Origin: Pseudocercospora fijiensis CIRAD86
Lineage: Eukaryota; Ascomycota; Dothideomycetes; Mycosphaerellales; Mycosphaerellaceae
Length of the DNA: 64,000 bases
Direction: 5' to 3'
Assembly (NCBI RefSeq): GCF_000340215.1
Contig: NW_006921535.1
Location: 1,120,483 to 1,184,482 of the forward strand
Below, piece after piece: positions 9,266-20,944 of the stretch. The translations under genes and the position numbers were made by a program. Position 1 is the first letter of the stretch; the number at the start of each line of letters is the position of its first letter. The notes beneath the pieces were generated by a model. That model saw nothing but the letters and a program-made list of their open reading frames with translations. It did not search any database and was not told the DNA's origin.

Positions 9266-9769
9266 ATGCCGATCCGCTACTTTTATTACGAATAGGCCGA
9301 TAAATCCTACAAAGTCGATCTCCGTTCCGGCCGCTACTCCGAGTGCGCCCTATACGGCTAGTCCTATAATATATAAGTTACTCGTATAGAGTATAAAAAA
9401 ATCCGGAAGGCGCGCCTAAAGATAGCTAAAGATCTCGAAGCGGCCGAAGAGGAGGAAGACCTCCTTACGCGGAAGCTTTTCGAGCATCGCGTAAAGGTCC
9501 GTCGCTTACGTAAGTCGCTGCGTATAAAGGAAGATCGGGAGGTACAAGCTCTTAAGGCAGAGGAAGCCTCTATTCAATAGGCGGAGGAGCTCGAAAGAGA
9601 GCTAGGCTCTTTGCCTATAGAGCCGATAATATTCTCGTTGCCTGCTAACGAGCCGTTTCCCCTAGATAGCCGATTATAGATATCGCCTTATAACTAGAGT
9701 CGTCTAGATAGGACGTCCTAGCCTACCTCTGAAATTCCTAGTAGGAGTGCCGAGAGTCTAGTGTCCTAA
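9266..9769 (+). pseudogene. G1-A antisense ORF: cysteine cluster plus coiled coil
   Basis: Opposite in sense to gag-pol, between pol and the 3' LTR. 167 codons from an ATG at 9266 to TAA at 9767-9769, one frame throughout. Residues 5-37 fit C-x2-C-x6-C-x8-C-x2-C-x6-C, the Zn(II)2Cys6 spacing, though here only the fifth Cys survives (SEC) and the other positions are Tyr, the expected RIP product of TGC/TGT. The rest is highly charged (DLEAAEEEEDLL, KVRRLRKSLRIKEDRE) and probably a coiled coil. Internal stops fall at CAG/CAA-type positions. The family resembles antisense ORFs I recall from other fungal LTR elements; function unknown. The ATG is ATA in copy B. Confidence 0.6.
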
Positions 9770-9809
9770 AGGTATATATTTTTAATGTTTCCTATCTATT
9801 TCATCTTCT

Positions 9810-9975
9810 AGCTAGTTAGTCTAGTAGTATAATTCTTAGCTACAAAAGACATGGTTACTAGGTACGCTATTAGAGTCCCCGCTCCTCGAGCTACACTGCC
9901 CTAGGTCGTTAAGAACTCTAAGGCGCTATAATCGATAGGGTCTAAGAGGTCGTAGGTTCAATTCCTATACTAGTT
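9810..9975 (+). tRNA. Degenerate tRNA-like gene with 95-nt insertion (G1-A)
   Basis: Acceptor stem AGCTAGT/ACTAGTT (7 pairs, one G-T), D-arm GTCTAGTAGTATAATT containing a polymerase III A box, anticodon stem CTTAG/CTAAG (5 perfect pairs), variable loop AGGTC, T arm GTAGG-TTCAATT-CCTAT containing a B box, then TTTCTTTTTT, a strong polymerase III terminator. Exons sum to 71 nt plus discriminator A. The body is closest to tRNA-Pro, and the seven bases before the 3' stem, ATAGGGT, fit a Pro (AGG) anticodon loop; the insertion at 9840-9934 would then lie at 31/32. If it is at the usual 37/38 site the loop would start CTACAA. Its strand is antisense to pol. RIP has altered several bases. Confidence 0.6.
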
Positions 9976-12900
9976 ATTTCTTTTTTGTTCGGTTTCGAAA
10001 TTTTTTGATTATCTACTAACAGTTCTATAGGTTTTCTTTTGGTTCCTAGGTGTTTTCTAAATGTAGGTATCCTTTCTATTTGATAAGGTATTTCTAACCT
10101 TGCTAATCTAGGATTTCCTTAACTTTAAACTCGTTTTCTTCCTTAGGTTAGAAGTGAAATGTTTCTTAATACGGTGTTTCGGCGTCTATAGGTTCTAGCA
10201 TAGAGATATAGAATACTAGGTAGATTTTCGCGTCGTCCGGTAGTTTGAGTCGGTAATTAACTGGTCCTTTAGGCTTATCAATCAAAAATAGCCCGACTTT
10301 AACGTAGTCTAGTTTCTTAGTCGATCTCCGGGTTTTTAGATTCTTTGTTAGAAGGTAGACCTTATCCCCCTTCTTTAGCTAAGGTGCCATTTTTCGTTTA
10401 GCATTATATAGCCCCGTAATCTTTTCTTAAGACTCGGCAATTGCCCTTTGCAATTCCTTATACACCTGCTTTAAGTCTTCTAAAGCGACTATCGCTTTAT
10501 CCGCGTATAGATACTGTAAATACTATTCCCCGAATAGCTACGGATGTTTCCTAAAATTAGCGAAGAATAGTGTCTCTTTCGTAGTCTTAGATTGTTAGTT
10601 ATTTAGTGCAAGTTGTGCTATAGGCAATAGCGATGCCTAATTGTTTTATACGTAATTGACGTAGTACCGTAAGTATACCTCTAAGGCCTGATTCTTAACT
10701 TCCGTTTAGCCGTCTATCTGTAGATAGTATGCCGTTGATAGCTTATACTTAATTCTAAGCGTCGCTGTAAGCGTCTTCTAGTAGTTTGACGTAAAGAGCT
10801 TGTCTCTGTCCGTAATATAGGTCTTTAGAAATCCGTGGTATCGTACAAGTCTATCTAGTACGAGGTATCCGAGTTGCTCTGCCGTACTTGCTTCGTTAGT
10901 AGGAATGAAGTATGTATATTTCGTAAGCCTATCGACTATAACAAGTATTATATCGTAGCTATGTCCTGTAACCGGATCCTTAGACTTTGGTAGCTTCGTA
11001 ATAAAGTTTATTGTAACTTCGTCCTATAGTTTATCTAGTGGCGTCCTAAATTGGATATGTCTATATCTAGCGTATCTATTAGCCTTGTTACGCTAGCATT
11101 GTGGACATTTCTTAATATATTCTAGGACTCGTTGTCGCATATATAGGAATCTGAAGCTTCGCTTAACTAGTTCTATTGTTTTTGAAACTCTAAGGTATCC
11201 ATTTTCTAGTCCGTCGTAGTGTTGTCGTATATACTCCGTAACTCGTTCCTTAGGTACTTAGTATTTCCTATATTCGATTAGGAACTGTTCTTCTATATCC
11301 TAAAGAACTCGTATAATATAGTTGAATTCTTTTATATTAGTACTAAGGCTTCCGTCTTGGTTTGCTTTTAATATCTGCTACTATACTAGTTCGTAACCTT
11401 CTATATAGTCGCTACGGCGGCTTAGTGCGTCGGCTCGTCCGTTCTCGCGTCCTAGGGTATAGCGGATTTCGAACTTGTACTGCCCTAGTAGCTCCGACTA
11501 GCGGGCCTATCTTCGGGTTAGTACTTTAGTCGTAGTGAAGTAAGTTAGATTCTTATAATTAGAAAGAATCGTAAGACTTAGTGCTCCTTCCGCGTATACT
11601 CGCTAGTATTATAGTAATACAACTATTGCAAGTAGCTCCTTATTATAGATGTCGTAGTTCTGTTCCGCGGGTAATATCTTTCTCGAGTAATAGGCTACCG
11701 GGTGTCGTTTCCCGTTATGCTCCTATATAAGGTATGCTCCTATAGCCCTATCCGACGCGTCTGTTTCTATCTAGACCGCCTTACTCCTATCGAATAATCG
11801 TAGCGTTAGCGTAGAAACGCATTGCTTCTTTAGCTACCTAAACGCTTCGTCTTCCTTCGTGCTCTAGTTCTATTACTTGTCTTTCTTTATAAGCTCCGTA
11901 AGGGGTGCCGCTGTCTTAGAGTAGCCCTCGATGAATTTCCTATTATAGTTAGCTAATCCTAGGAATAATTGTACGTCTTTAACGTATATAGGCGTTAGCT
12001 ATTCCTGTATTAACTTGGTTTTTTCTAGATTAATCCTAATTCCTATAGTGCTAATAATAAATCCTAGGAACTTAACTTCCTTCTTATAGAATTCGCATTT
12101 CTTGGGTATAGTCTTAAATCCTACTTGAGTAAATCGTTTAAAGACGTCCTACACTATTCGTATATAGTCCGCGAGAGCTCCTTTAGTATAGACTAAGATA
12201 TCGTCTATATATGCGATAACGTATATATCTAGAAGGTCTCGGAGGACTTCGTTTATAAGGTCTTAATATAACGCTAGGGCATTTGTAAGTCCTATAGGTA
12301 TAACTAAGAATTCGTAAAGCCTATATCTTGTTCGGAATGCTATTATCTATTCGTATCTAGCTGCTATACGTATTGCGTAAAACGCATCGCGTAGGTCAAT
12401 CTTCGTATACTAGTCTAATCTAGTTAATCGGTCTTGCATTTCTTCGATGTTCGGTAGTAGGTACCGATTCTTAATTGTGATGTCGTTAAGTCGTCTAAAA
12501 TCGACTACTAGCCGTCCTTCGTCTAATCCGGCTTTCGGAACGAATATTACTAGTAAGGCTGCCGAGGATATCGACTTCCGTATCTAGCCTTTTTCTAATT
12601 TCTCTTTTAGCTACTTGTCTAGGGTTTTAAGCTCTTTCTTAGATATTGCGTATAAGGGTCCCTATAGAGGCTCTTTCCTAGGCTGTAAGTGTATTTTATA
12701 ATCCTATAGTTAGTGTTTAGGTAAGGCTGCCTTACCTCTCTCCTCTTTAAAGAGTCGCTTCTACTTACTATACTCTTTAGGAATGTCTAGGTCCGAGATT
12801 CTGGTTTCATTCTTCGATAGCGTATAACTTCTATCCTTCCCGTAATTATTATTGTAACCCTCCTAACCTAACGGTAGTGTCGATCCGGGTTGAATACGGT

Positions 12901-13422
12901 TCTCCGTAATTCCTATCGACGCAAACGTCTTACGAATCGCCCTACGTTTGTCAATCTTGTCTATCTGCGAACGCTGCCGCTATATAGGTTGAATGCCGAT
13001 TATATAGTCGCATTCCTTAAATGTAAGTACTCCTTTTCTCTAGTCTACGACTAGGTTATACTTTCTCAACTAAGGTATGCCTAATACAATATTATAACTA
13101 GCTATGTTAGTAATATCTAAGACAATCTCCTCGTAGTGCTATTGGATAGCTAGTAGTAACGGTATCGTTTCTCGTTCTATACTAGGTAGCGGTAACCTAT
13201 CTACTGCTATAAGTTTATATGCTCCTTCTCTTCTGCTTCGGGTTGCGATCCCTCGGCTTTTAACGAATAATTCGGAGGCAAAGTTCCCGCTCGCTCCGGA
13301 ATCTATTAATGTACTCGTCGGGTGCCCGTTAACGATAACTTTCGTGCGGAAGACTGCTATTAATACTTAAGCGCTTTCGGTATTAAGGAACTCTCTTAGA
13401 ACGCTCTAATCTAGAGAGTTAG
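9974..13422 (-). pseudogene. G1-A pol: protease, RT, RNase H, integrase, chromodomain
   Basis: One frame, shifted by -1 from gag; the start is approximate. Protease LIDSGASGNFASEL, RT with YIDDILVY and FLGFIIS, RNase H, an HHCC/DDE integrase, and a C-terminal chromodomain (VEEILD, YLIKWKG-like, ENTWE-like) ending in a Lys-rich tail. The true stop TAA overlaps the antisense tRNA-like gene by two bases. Numerous TAG/TAA codons replace Trp and Gln. Confidence 0.88.
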
Positions 13423-15309
13423 TCCGTTTCCCGACTGATTAGTAGCCTAACGTTGTTCTAACTAGTTACGGATCCGTAGTCCTACCGTTCGTGCTTCTTC
13501 GGTATATAATTTTTCCTCGAGGGTATCGTTGTATATATCCCGTCCCTACGCTACTATAGCCTTTCGGTATTGCTAATTTAATCGCTAGACCGTCTAACGC
13601 ATATCTTAAGTAATAATCGTCCTTTCGTCGGGTAGGACGTATCCGTAGGGCGTAATTATACTTCCTATCGGTACTCGCTCCGTAATAAAGTTATAGTACG
13701 CGTAGTCTATAGGTATCCGGGGGTGATTCTAGAATTTTGCCCGTAAGCTTATCTAGAAATAATTAAATTAGATAGGATCGACCTTCCGTTGTCCGTTAAC
13801 CTTTAGAAACATTTCCTCGTATTTGCGTACTAGATATAAGGCGATTATTCGCGCTGCTATAGGTGTATCTATTATAAACGTAAGGATCGTATCGTCGTTA
13901 ATCCCGAATTCGTCTTTACTTTCTTTATTCGTAGTTTCTTCCTCGGTATCTAGACTTCCTTCTAAATCTTCTTGCTGTTCCTCCTCTTGCTAAGGGGACT
14001 CCGGTACTTCTAGGATAGCTCCTAACTCCTCCCCGGGAGGGAATAAAGCTTCCGGATCTCGGCCTTCTTTATCGTCGGCATCTAAGCAAGATTCATTAAT
14101 CGTTTCTTCTTCTAACTAGGATTTCGCATCTTCTCGTACGAGTCGCCTAATCTAAGGGAAGAATCCTACTTCTACTTTAGCAGAATAATGAATTTAGTAT
14201 TAGTCGTCGTAACAGAATCTCTAGTGAAGGGCTCTATATATAGGTTCTTGTCGTCGTACTATTATACAGATTTGTCGTAGCTCTTCCTTTACGACCTCTA
14301 CGTAGGTCCTCGGCGCGTTATTAATAGAGTATAGCTCTACTACTATTCGGTAGCCTTCTCTGCCCGAGTCCTTTCGTTATATTATATTAAACTGTTCGCG
14401 TCGCACTATATTCTTACCGCGGCAGTTCCGTGCTATATAACCTTCCTTGCTATACGTATAGCAAGTCAATCTTCCTACTTTCTTAGGCGAACTCTTGCCT
14501 TTTCTTCCTTTAATTGCTCGACCCTTCTAGGTAGCGTCTAGCTCTATTAGTTGCGTACCGTAGTAGTTGTTCCCCTTTGGTTTATCGTAGGTACTATAGT
14601 TTCGTCTATTATCGTATCTAGGAGTATAACTAGCTTTTCTAGAAGTCTTGGAATCGTAACGTCGTTCTAAAGCTCGTTCGTAGAGCCTATCGTCGAGATC
14701 GATCGTAACCTTAACTAATGTTCCTATATTATCCATTTTTCTACCGTCGCGTATAAGCTCGTCTTTAACGTTATCCTTAAGACCTCGCCGATACATTGTT
14801 ATAAGAGCTTTATCGTCCTAATCCGTAAGTTAGGCGTATTCCTAAAATTTAGCGGCGTAATCGGCATATAACCCCTTCTGAGTTAAATGTTAGATAACCC
14901 TAACTGCGGTAGCAACTTCGTTAGAAGATCTAAAGACCTTCTTTATCGTACGCTTGAGATTTTCGTAGCTTGCGAAGATTCTATCCGAATTGTCGGTCCC
15001 GTTACTATCTAGATAGGTCCTAAGAAATGGTTTAACCTAATGCTAAGCCCTGCCTCGTATAAACGTCGTTGCGAAGACTAGCTTTAAGTTATCTTAAACC
15101 TAGTTAAATATGAAATATATATCTATCTAGCTAACCTAGGTATCGAACTTGTCTCGGTCGCCGTAATAAAAGTCTAGCTTTCCGATCTTGAGAGAATCGT
15201 TTCCGGCATAGGTTCCGAGTGTATTGCTAGTACTAGAGGTAGTACGTCGAGTACTGCCTGTCTCGCTAGGGGCGGGAGTTCCCCTTCCGACTTATAATAA
15301 GGCACTTAT
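13360..15309 (-). pseudogene. G1-A gag
   Basis: About 650 codons. The likely start is ATAAGTGCC, an ATG mutated to ATA in all three copies. Contains a capsid-like region, the open stretch 14527-14796 (YRRGLKDNVKDEL), and a CCHC knuckle seen as CYTYSKEGYIARNC, where Cys and His are turned to Tyr. An acidic C-terminal region follows. Ends with TAA after the -1 overlap with pol. Confidence 0.85.
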
Positions 15310-15314
15310 CCTAA

Positions 15315-15326
15315 GGGCGTTCAAAG
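15315..15326 (-). other. G1-A putative primer-binding site (self-priming type)
   Basis: Element sense CTTTGAACGCCC directly after the 5' LTR. It lacks the usual TGG of a tRNA-primed site. Nine bases, TTGAACGCC, are complementary to GGCGTTCAA inside the LTR 30-36 bp downstream of a TATATTT box, as in Tf1/sushi elements where the transcript 5' end primes reverse transcription. Copies B and C have TTTAAACGCCC here. Confidence 0.45.
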
Positions 15327-15672
15327 TGTTACGGTTACTCGCGACAGATCGTTAGGTGACTTCTTATTACGTGCAAGCCGAGGCTTCTTTAGAGAGGCTA
15401 ATACAAGCGGGAGGTAGAGACAGAATAATTAGTACAAAGGTAATTCCAATTAGTAAGTAGGTAACATGAGTTAAACGCCTCGAGCTATAAGGGCATTCCG
15501 GCGTTCCTAAATATAAAGGAGACATCTTGTCTATAGTCGTAAGCGACGTAAGCGACGCTATCGCTCTCGACCGCTCCTATCGCTCCTAGTAAGATAGAGC
15601 GACAGCTTAGCCTACTAGTCTTAGCGTCGCTCTAAGATTATGTGAGGACTCTAACCAATCAGATCCGTAACA
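15327..15672 (-). repeat. G1 copy A 5' LTR (346 bp)
   Basis: Plus-strand read TGTTACGG...CCGTAACA, both ends intact. Followed by target duplication TACTA at 15673-15677. Confidence 0.95.
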
Positions 15673-15677
15673 TACTA

Positions 15678-17045
15678 CCCCTTATTATAATAGCCGGCTT
15701 ATTACGAAACAACAATCGCGGCGCCGCTAGCAGCGCTAGCAACGACAATGCTAGTAGTATAGTGCCTGCTAAAGTGCCTACTAAAGTGCCTACTAGAGCA
15801 CCTACTAAAGTGCCTCCTACTAAGGAGCCTGCTACTAGGCCTACCGAAGAACCTATAATTCTAGGTAACGACCTAGAGTTGCCTGTTAACGACATTCTTA
15901 GCAATATTGTCAACCGTCGATATAGCTAACTAGCCTTTAGCCCTTAACTATTAGGGAGACTTTAAGAAGCTACTTAAAACAGGCTTACTGCCCTATATTA
16001 AGAATAATAGCTAAAGGATAATCTCCTCGAGCTCCGTCGCCTTTAGGAAGCCCCGATAGCAAAACTAATAACGGGACCTTCTTTACTACCTATCTAAAAG
16101 AAGGATGCTAAACTTAAGGACTATACCGTGTTTAATAGCTCTAGTCGAAAGCAGTATAACGACTATATTCGTAACTATAAACTCAACTAGCGCAATGTAC
16201 TAAGAGCGCTACTAGACGACTATTCCTTAGTCGTATACGCTATATAGTACATTAATAGCGACCTAAAGCGCATATAGGATAACTATTTCGACTCCCTTAA
16301 TAACTAGACTGCTATTTAGTAGCAAACCTACAAAACTATTATGCTAGACACCCTTAGAAACCCTATACTAAGGCAATAATATGCTTAGGACCTGTATCTT
16401 CGAGCTAAATAGAAGACTAATCAATCGGCTCGCTTATTTGAAGCCTATTGAAAAACCCTTAAAGACGACCTTCCGCCTAAGACTAATTCTATATAGATCT
16501 CGGAAATACGCCCTAAGCTTAGGTAGGAGCTTATTCTCGAATTGGACCGCCGTCGTATATTCGAACAGGCTAACCTAATACGTATTCAATTTATAGTTAA
16601 AGTAGAAATAGCTAAACGAGCTGTCTAGCTTTAGCAACGACTAGAATTAAGGATCCGACTAGCTAGTACTAACCGTAGCAACCGTAGTAGCCGCGGAGGA
16701 AACTAAGGTTCCTATTAGGACAACAATACTAACAATAGGAACAGTAACGATCGTAGAAGAGGCCGTAGCCGGCGGCTATATAGAGGAGGCCGCGATAGGG
16801 GCCGCGGAAGGGGCTCGTATCCCTATAACGCTAACCGCTCGGCTAATAATAGCAACAACAGCTACGGCAGTCTACTAACCGGGTTAAAGTGCTTCAATTG
16901 TAATAGCACTAGCTATCTACTAGGCCAATGCGACAAACTTAAGGACTAGGCCCGAATTAACCGTACTTCCGCTAAATACCGAAAGCACCTCTTAGCGGCT
17001 AACGCTACCCCTATAGGCCAACCTTCGAAAAAAGAGTAAGCGCCG
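15678..17045 (+). pseudogene. Element E gag
   Basis: Frame 0 coding region beginning close to the A insertion. The N-terminal part has a short Pro/Thr/Lys repeat (KVPTKVPTRAPTKVP) at 15760-15830, a middle region of helical Gag character, a Gly/Arg/Asn-rich stretch, and a CCHC knuckle CFNCNSTSYLLGQC at about 16890-16931 with the His changed to Tyr. Start codon not resolved. Stops are of RIP type. Confidence 0.75.
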
Positions 17046-17049
17046 CACT

Positions 17050-20000
17050 AACTGTTAGCCTCGTACGGCGTAAGACTATCGACATTGTGCTAGCTATAAC
17101 ACGCTCCTGCCTTATATAGGATACGAAGGGCACTACCTATTAAACTAAGGTTATGCTAGATCTAGGAAATTCAGTTAGTGCCCTTATTAGCTATCGCCTA
17201 GCTAAGTAATTAGACCTTCGACAACTGCCGAAGACTGACCTACTAACCCTTGCTTGGTTTAATAACGCTCGGTACTTGACCTATAGGGCCTACTATATTC
17301 CTATAGCCCTAAAGGACGACCTCGGAAATGAACGCCTACTAGACTTTACTACCTACGCGGTAGATATAGACAACCTATATAGGGGAGCTACTATTGTTAT
17401 TAGCAACCCTGTTCTTAAGTACTACGCTATAGCTATAGACCTAGGCCTTTAGAAGTAGCGATTTGGAATCGCTAGGAAAGAGGACATTAAACACATTAAT
17501 ATTAGCGAGTGTCCTAATAATATTAGGGTCCTATTTATTAGCAACCTAACACCTGCCTTAGCTAATCCGACTGCCGACCTGCTTAGTAGTAATAACGATG
17601 AACTAGTGCCCCCTAATAGTATAGATCCTAAACAACTTAGGCGTATACTAGAACCTATTCGAGAGACCTATATTAATATGTTCAAACACTACTTAGCATC
17701 GACATTGCCTATATTCAAAGAGACGGATTATAAGATTAATATTATAGAGGGCAAAGAGGTTCCTTTTAGCCCCCTCTACAACCTTAGTAAGCGAGAGCTT
17801 GCTATACTACGTAAGTACCTAGAGGAAAACCTAGCTAATAGTCGCATTCGGTATAGTAACAGCCCTGCTAGTGCACTAATCCTGTTTGTTCCAAAGAAGG
17901 ATAGTAGCCTGCGGTTATGCGTTAATTACCGTAGACTTAATACTGTTACTATTAAAGACCGCTGTCTACTTCCGCTTATTAATAAGACCCTCGATCGCCT
18001 TTCTAGTGCCTACTACTATACTATATTAGACATTAAGGACGCCTATTACCGCATCCGTATTCGTAAGGGCGATAAATGGAAGACAGCCTTCCGCACTCGC
18101 TATAGCTACTTCGAGTACTTAGTTATACTATTCGGGCTAGCTAATGCCCCTATAACATTCTAGTCCTATATCAATCGAGCCCTTTTAGGCCTATTAGACT
18201 ATCTCTATATAGTTTACCTAGATAACATCCTGGTTTATACACATTCACCTAATATTATAGAACACTAGGCCGTAGTACGCAAGGTCCTCGACCGCCTACG
18301 AGCCTATAGCCTATATTGCAAACCTTCTAAATACACCTTTGCTACTAAAGAGGTATTATTCCTTAGCTTCCTCGTATTAACTAAGGGTATTAAGGCTAAT
18401 CCTAATTGGATTAAAACCATTACTAAATGGCCTGTTCCTACGTCTATTAAGGAACTTTAATCGTTCCTCGGCTTCGCTAATTTCTACCGCCGCTTTATTA
18501 AGGGCTATTTACGGCATATAATGCCCCTAACTAAGCTTACCAAAACCAAGGCCAACCCGTCTAGAGAGTTTAAATAGACTAACAAGACACAAGCCGCTTT
18601 TAACGGCCTAAAGCAACGCTTTACTAAAGTGCCCCTATTGTACTATTTCGTACTAAGCAAGCAGATCCGAATTGAGACTAACGCTTTATAGTTCGCTATA
18701 TCGGCTATTATGTTATAGCAATTAGATAATAACTATTACTAGCACCCGATTGCCTTCTTTTTACGAAAGATAATCGATATAGAACGTCGATATAAGACCT
18801 ACGAGTAAGAGCTCTTAGCAATCGTAGAAGCCTTTAAGTATTAGCGCTACTATCTCGATAGTGCTTAGCATACAATTTAGGTCTATACAGACTATAACAA
18901 CCTCCGTAGTATTACTAAGGTTACTAGGGTTATAGGTCGATAGGCTAGATAGGCCGTCTACCTCGCCGGGTTTGATTTTAATATATTATATCGGCTAGGC
19001 GTAAGCAACCCTGCTAATAGCCTATCGAGGCGACCTAATTACGACAGCGAGACCTAACACATTAATTCTTTATTTCTAACCCTATAGTATAAGATTACTA
19101 TAGCCCGTATTGTTAATAAGCAAGCGCAGGATAAGCGGACTTCCGGACCCCGCGGCGGCAACAAATACTATAGCGGAGTTGTCGTTCTTCTAGTACGCGT
19201 TAGAAAGGACGTAGATCGCTCGAGCTATAATAACTCGATTAAAGACATTACTATCTATAGTAATAGCCTATATAGCGATAGCACTATAGAAGAGGTTGCA
19301 GTAGTTCCGGCTACTAGTACTATTAGATGTATATAATACGTACCTCGTTCGATAGCACGGGTACTATTAAATAACCTTATAAATAGGGATAGTTAATCGT
19401 TTATAGATAAGCTATTGCGTACTTAGTAGAGGGACGCCTTTACTATCGAGCGCATTAATAAGCTTGTAAGTAGGCGGGCGACTCGATCTAGCAAGAGTAA
19501 TAATAATTAGTCGATCGACGACAAAGGTTACTTAAAGTTCAAGGGTAGATACTATGTCCCCGCTAAACAATCGATTAGATAAGAGCTTTTAAAGAGGCAC
19601 TATAATAGTAAGCTCGCTAGTTACTATAGTATAGAGAGGTCGTACGAGTTACTATCGCGTATATACTACTAGCTAAATAGTAAGCGGCATATAAAGGAGT
19701 ATATACAGACCTATATAGTATGCTAGCGAGTTAAAGCACCGAAGCACTTACCGTTCGGCGAGTTGTCCTCGCTCCCTGTTTTAAAGAAGCTATTTGCTAA
19801 GCTAATAATAGACTTTATTATAGGCCTTCTACCTACTAGGCGTAGGGGTAGCAAGGACGTATATAATGCTATCCTTGTTATAGTAGATCGATTTACTAAA
19901 GGCGCTCGATATATCCCGGCGCGCAAGGATTAGACTGCTATTAATATAGCAGAGGCGCTATAGACTAATATCTTCTGCACCTATTAGGGAACCCCTAAGG

Positions 20001-20944
20001 GGATAGTCTCCGATAGGGGCACGACATTTATATCGCACTATTAGAGCGAAATATGCCTATAGCTAAGACTAAAGCATCGGCTATTAATAGCCTTCTATTT
20101 ATAGACTAACGGTTAAACAGAGAGGCAGAATGCTACCCTATAGCAGTACCTACGCAGTTACATTAACGAGAATCCTAAGGATTGGGTTAATCTCCTATAG
20201 CCTACAGAATTCGTGTACAACAATAGTATACACTTATTAACTAAGGTTTTACTATATATAGCTATAATAGGTTAAAACGCCGCGTTGCTATAAGATCTAT
20301 TTACCTCGCTCGAGGCCGAGCGTAAGGAAAGGGAAGCGCGTTAAGTACTAGAGACACTAGCGGCAATAGAACGTGTCTAGAAGATGCGAGAAATCTATGC
20401 TAAGATAGCTAAGAAGTTAACAAAGGCTTAAGAATACTAAAAGGCCTACTACGATAAGCGTTATATACTAATAACCTTCAAACAAGGCGATATAGTTATG
20501 CTTAGTACTAAGAACCTCCGCATCCGCAAACACCTATCGCCTAATAGTAAAACAAGGCCTAAACTTGCACTAAGATACATTAGCCTATTTCGCATCCGAG
20601 AACCGAAGGGTAATAGCTAGGCCTACTAGTTATAGCTTCTACCCTATTACACTATCTATAATACCTTCTATATCTCCCTCCTTAAACTATACTACTAGCG
20701 CGAAGGCGATAAAGCGCCTACTAAGTTAGAAGAAGTCTTAGCTAATAGTAAAGAGCTGTAGTCTATAGAACGTATCCTATAGTATCGCACTAGGTAAGGC
20801 AAGAAGGAGTACCTACTAAGATAGTAAGGCTATTTACCTAAATAGGACTTATAGGAAGCTAAAGACTCTTTTAAAGATATAACTGAGTTGTTAGATAAGT
20901 ATTAGACTAGTATAAAGAACAAGAAGAAGACTAAAAGCTTATAA
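17050..20944 (+). pseudogene. Element E pol with chromodomain-like end
   Basis: Frame 2, different from gag. A protease-like VMLDLGNSVSALISYRLAK precedes the best preserved stretch (17606-18163): NMFKHYLASTLPIFKE, PFSPLYNLSKRELAILRKYL, LRLCVNYRRLN. The RT box is YLDNILVY, the second Asp turned to Asn by TG to TA. RNase H, then integrase with LLKRHYNSKL, LIIDFIIGL, VDRFTKGA and GIVSDRGTTF. The last 60 residues (SIERIL, KKEYLLR, ending TSIKNKKKTKSL) look like a chromodomain, as in chromoviruses. Real stop TAA at 20942-20944. Confidence 0.88.

Larger units (their letters stand above)
8775..15672 (-). mobile_element. G1 copy A: full-length chromovirus (6898 bp)
   Basis: Complete LTR retrotransposon on the minus strand, inserted in element E with 5-bp target duplication TACTA (8770-8774 and 15673-15677). 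LTRs 346 bp each. Element sense order: 5' LTR 15327-15672, putative primer site, gag, protease, RT, RNase H, integrase, chromodomain, then on the opposite strand a tRNA-like gene and a cysteine-cluster ORF, polypurine tract, 3' LTR. Exactly the same length as copies B and C; differences seen are C/T and G/A transitions. Inactivated by RIP stops and a mutated start codon. Confidence 0.95.

Noticed and set aside
16381..16578. Plus-strand 65-codon ORF in element E
   Set aside because: Shadow of the gag frame in another reading frame.
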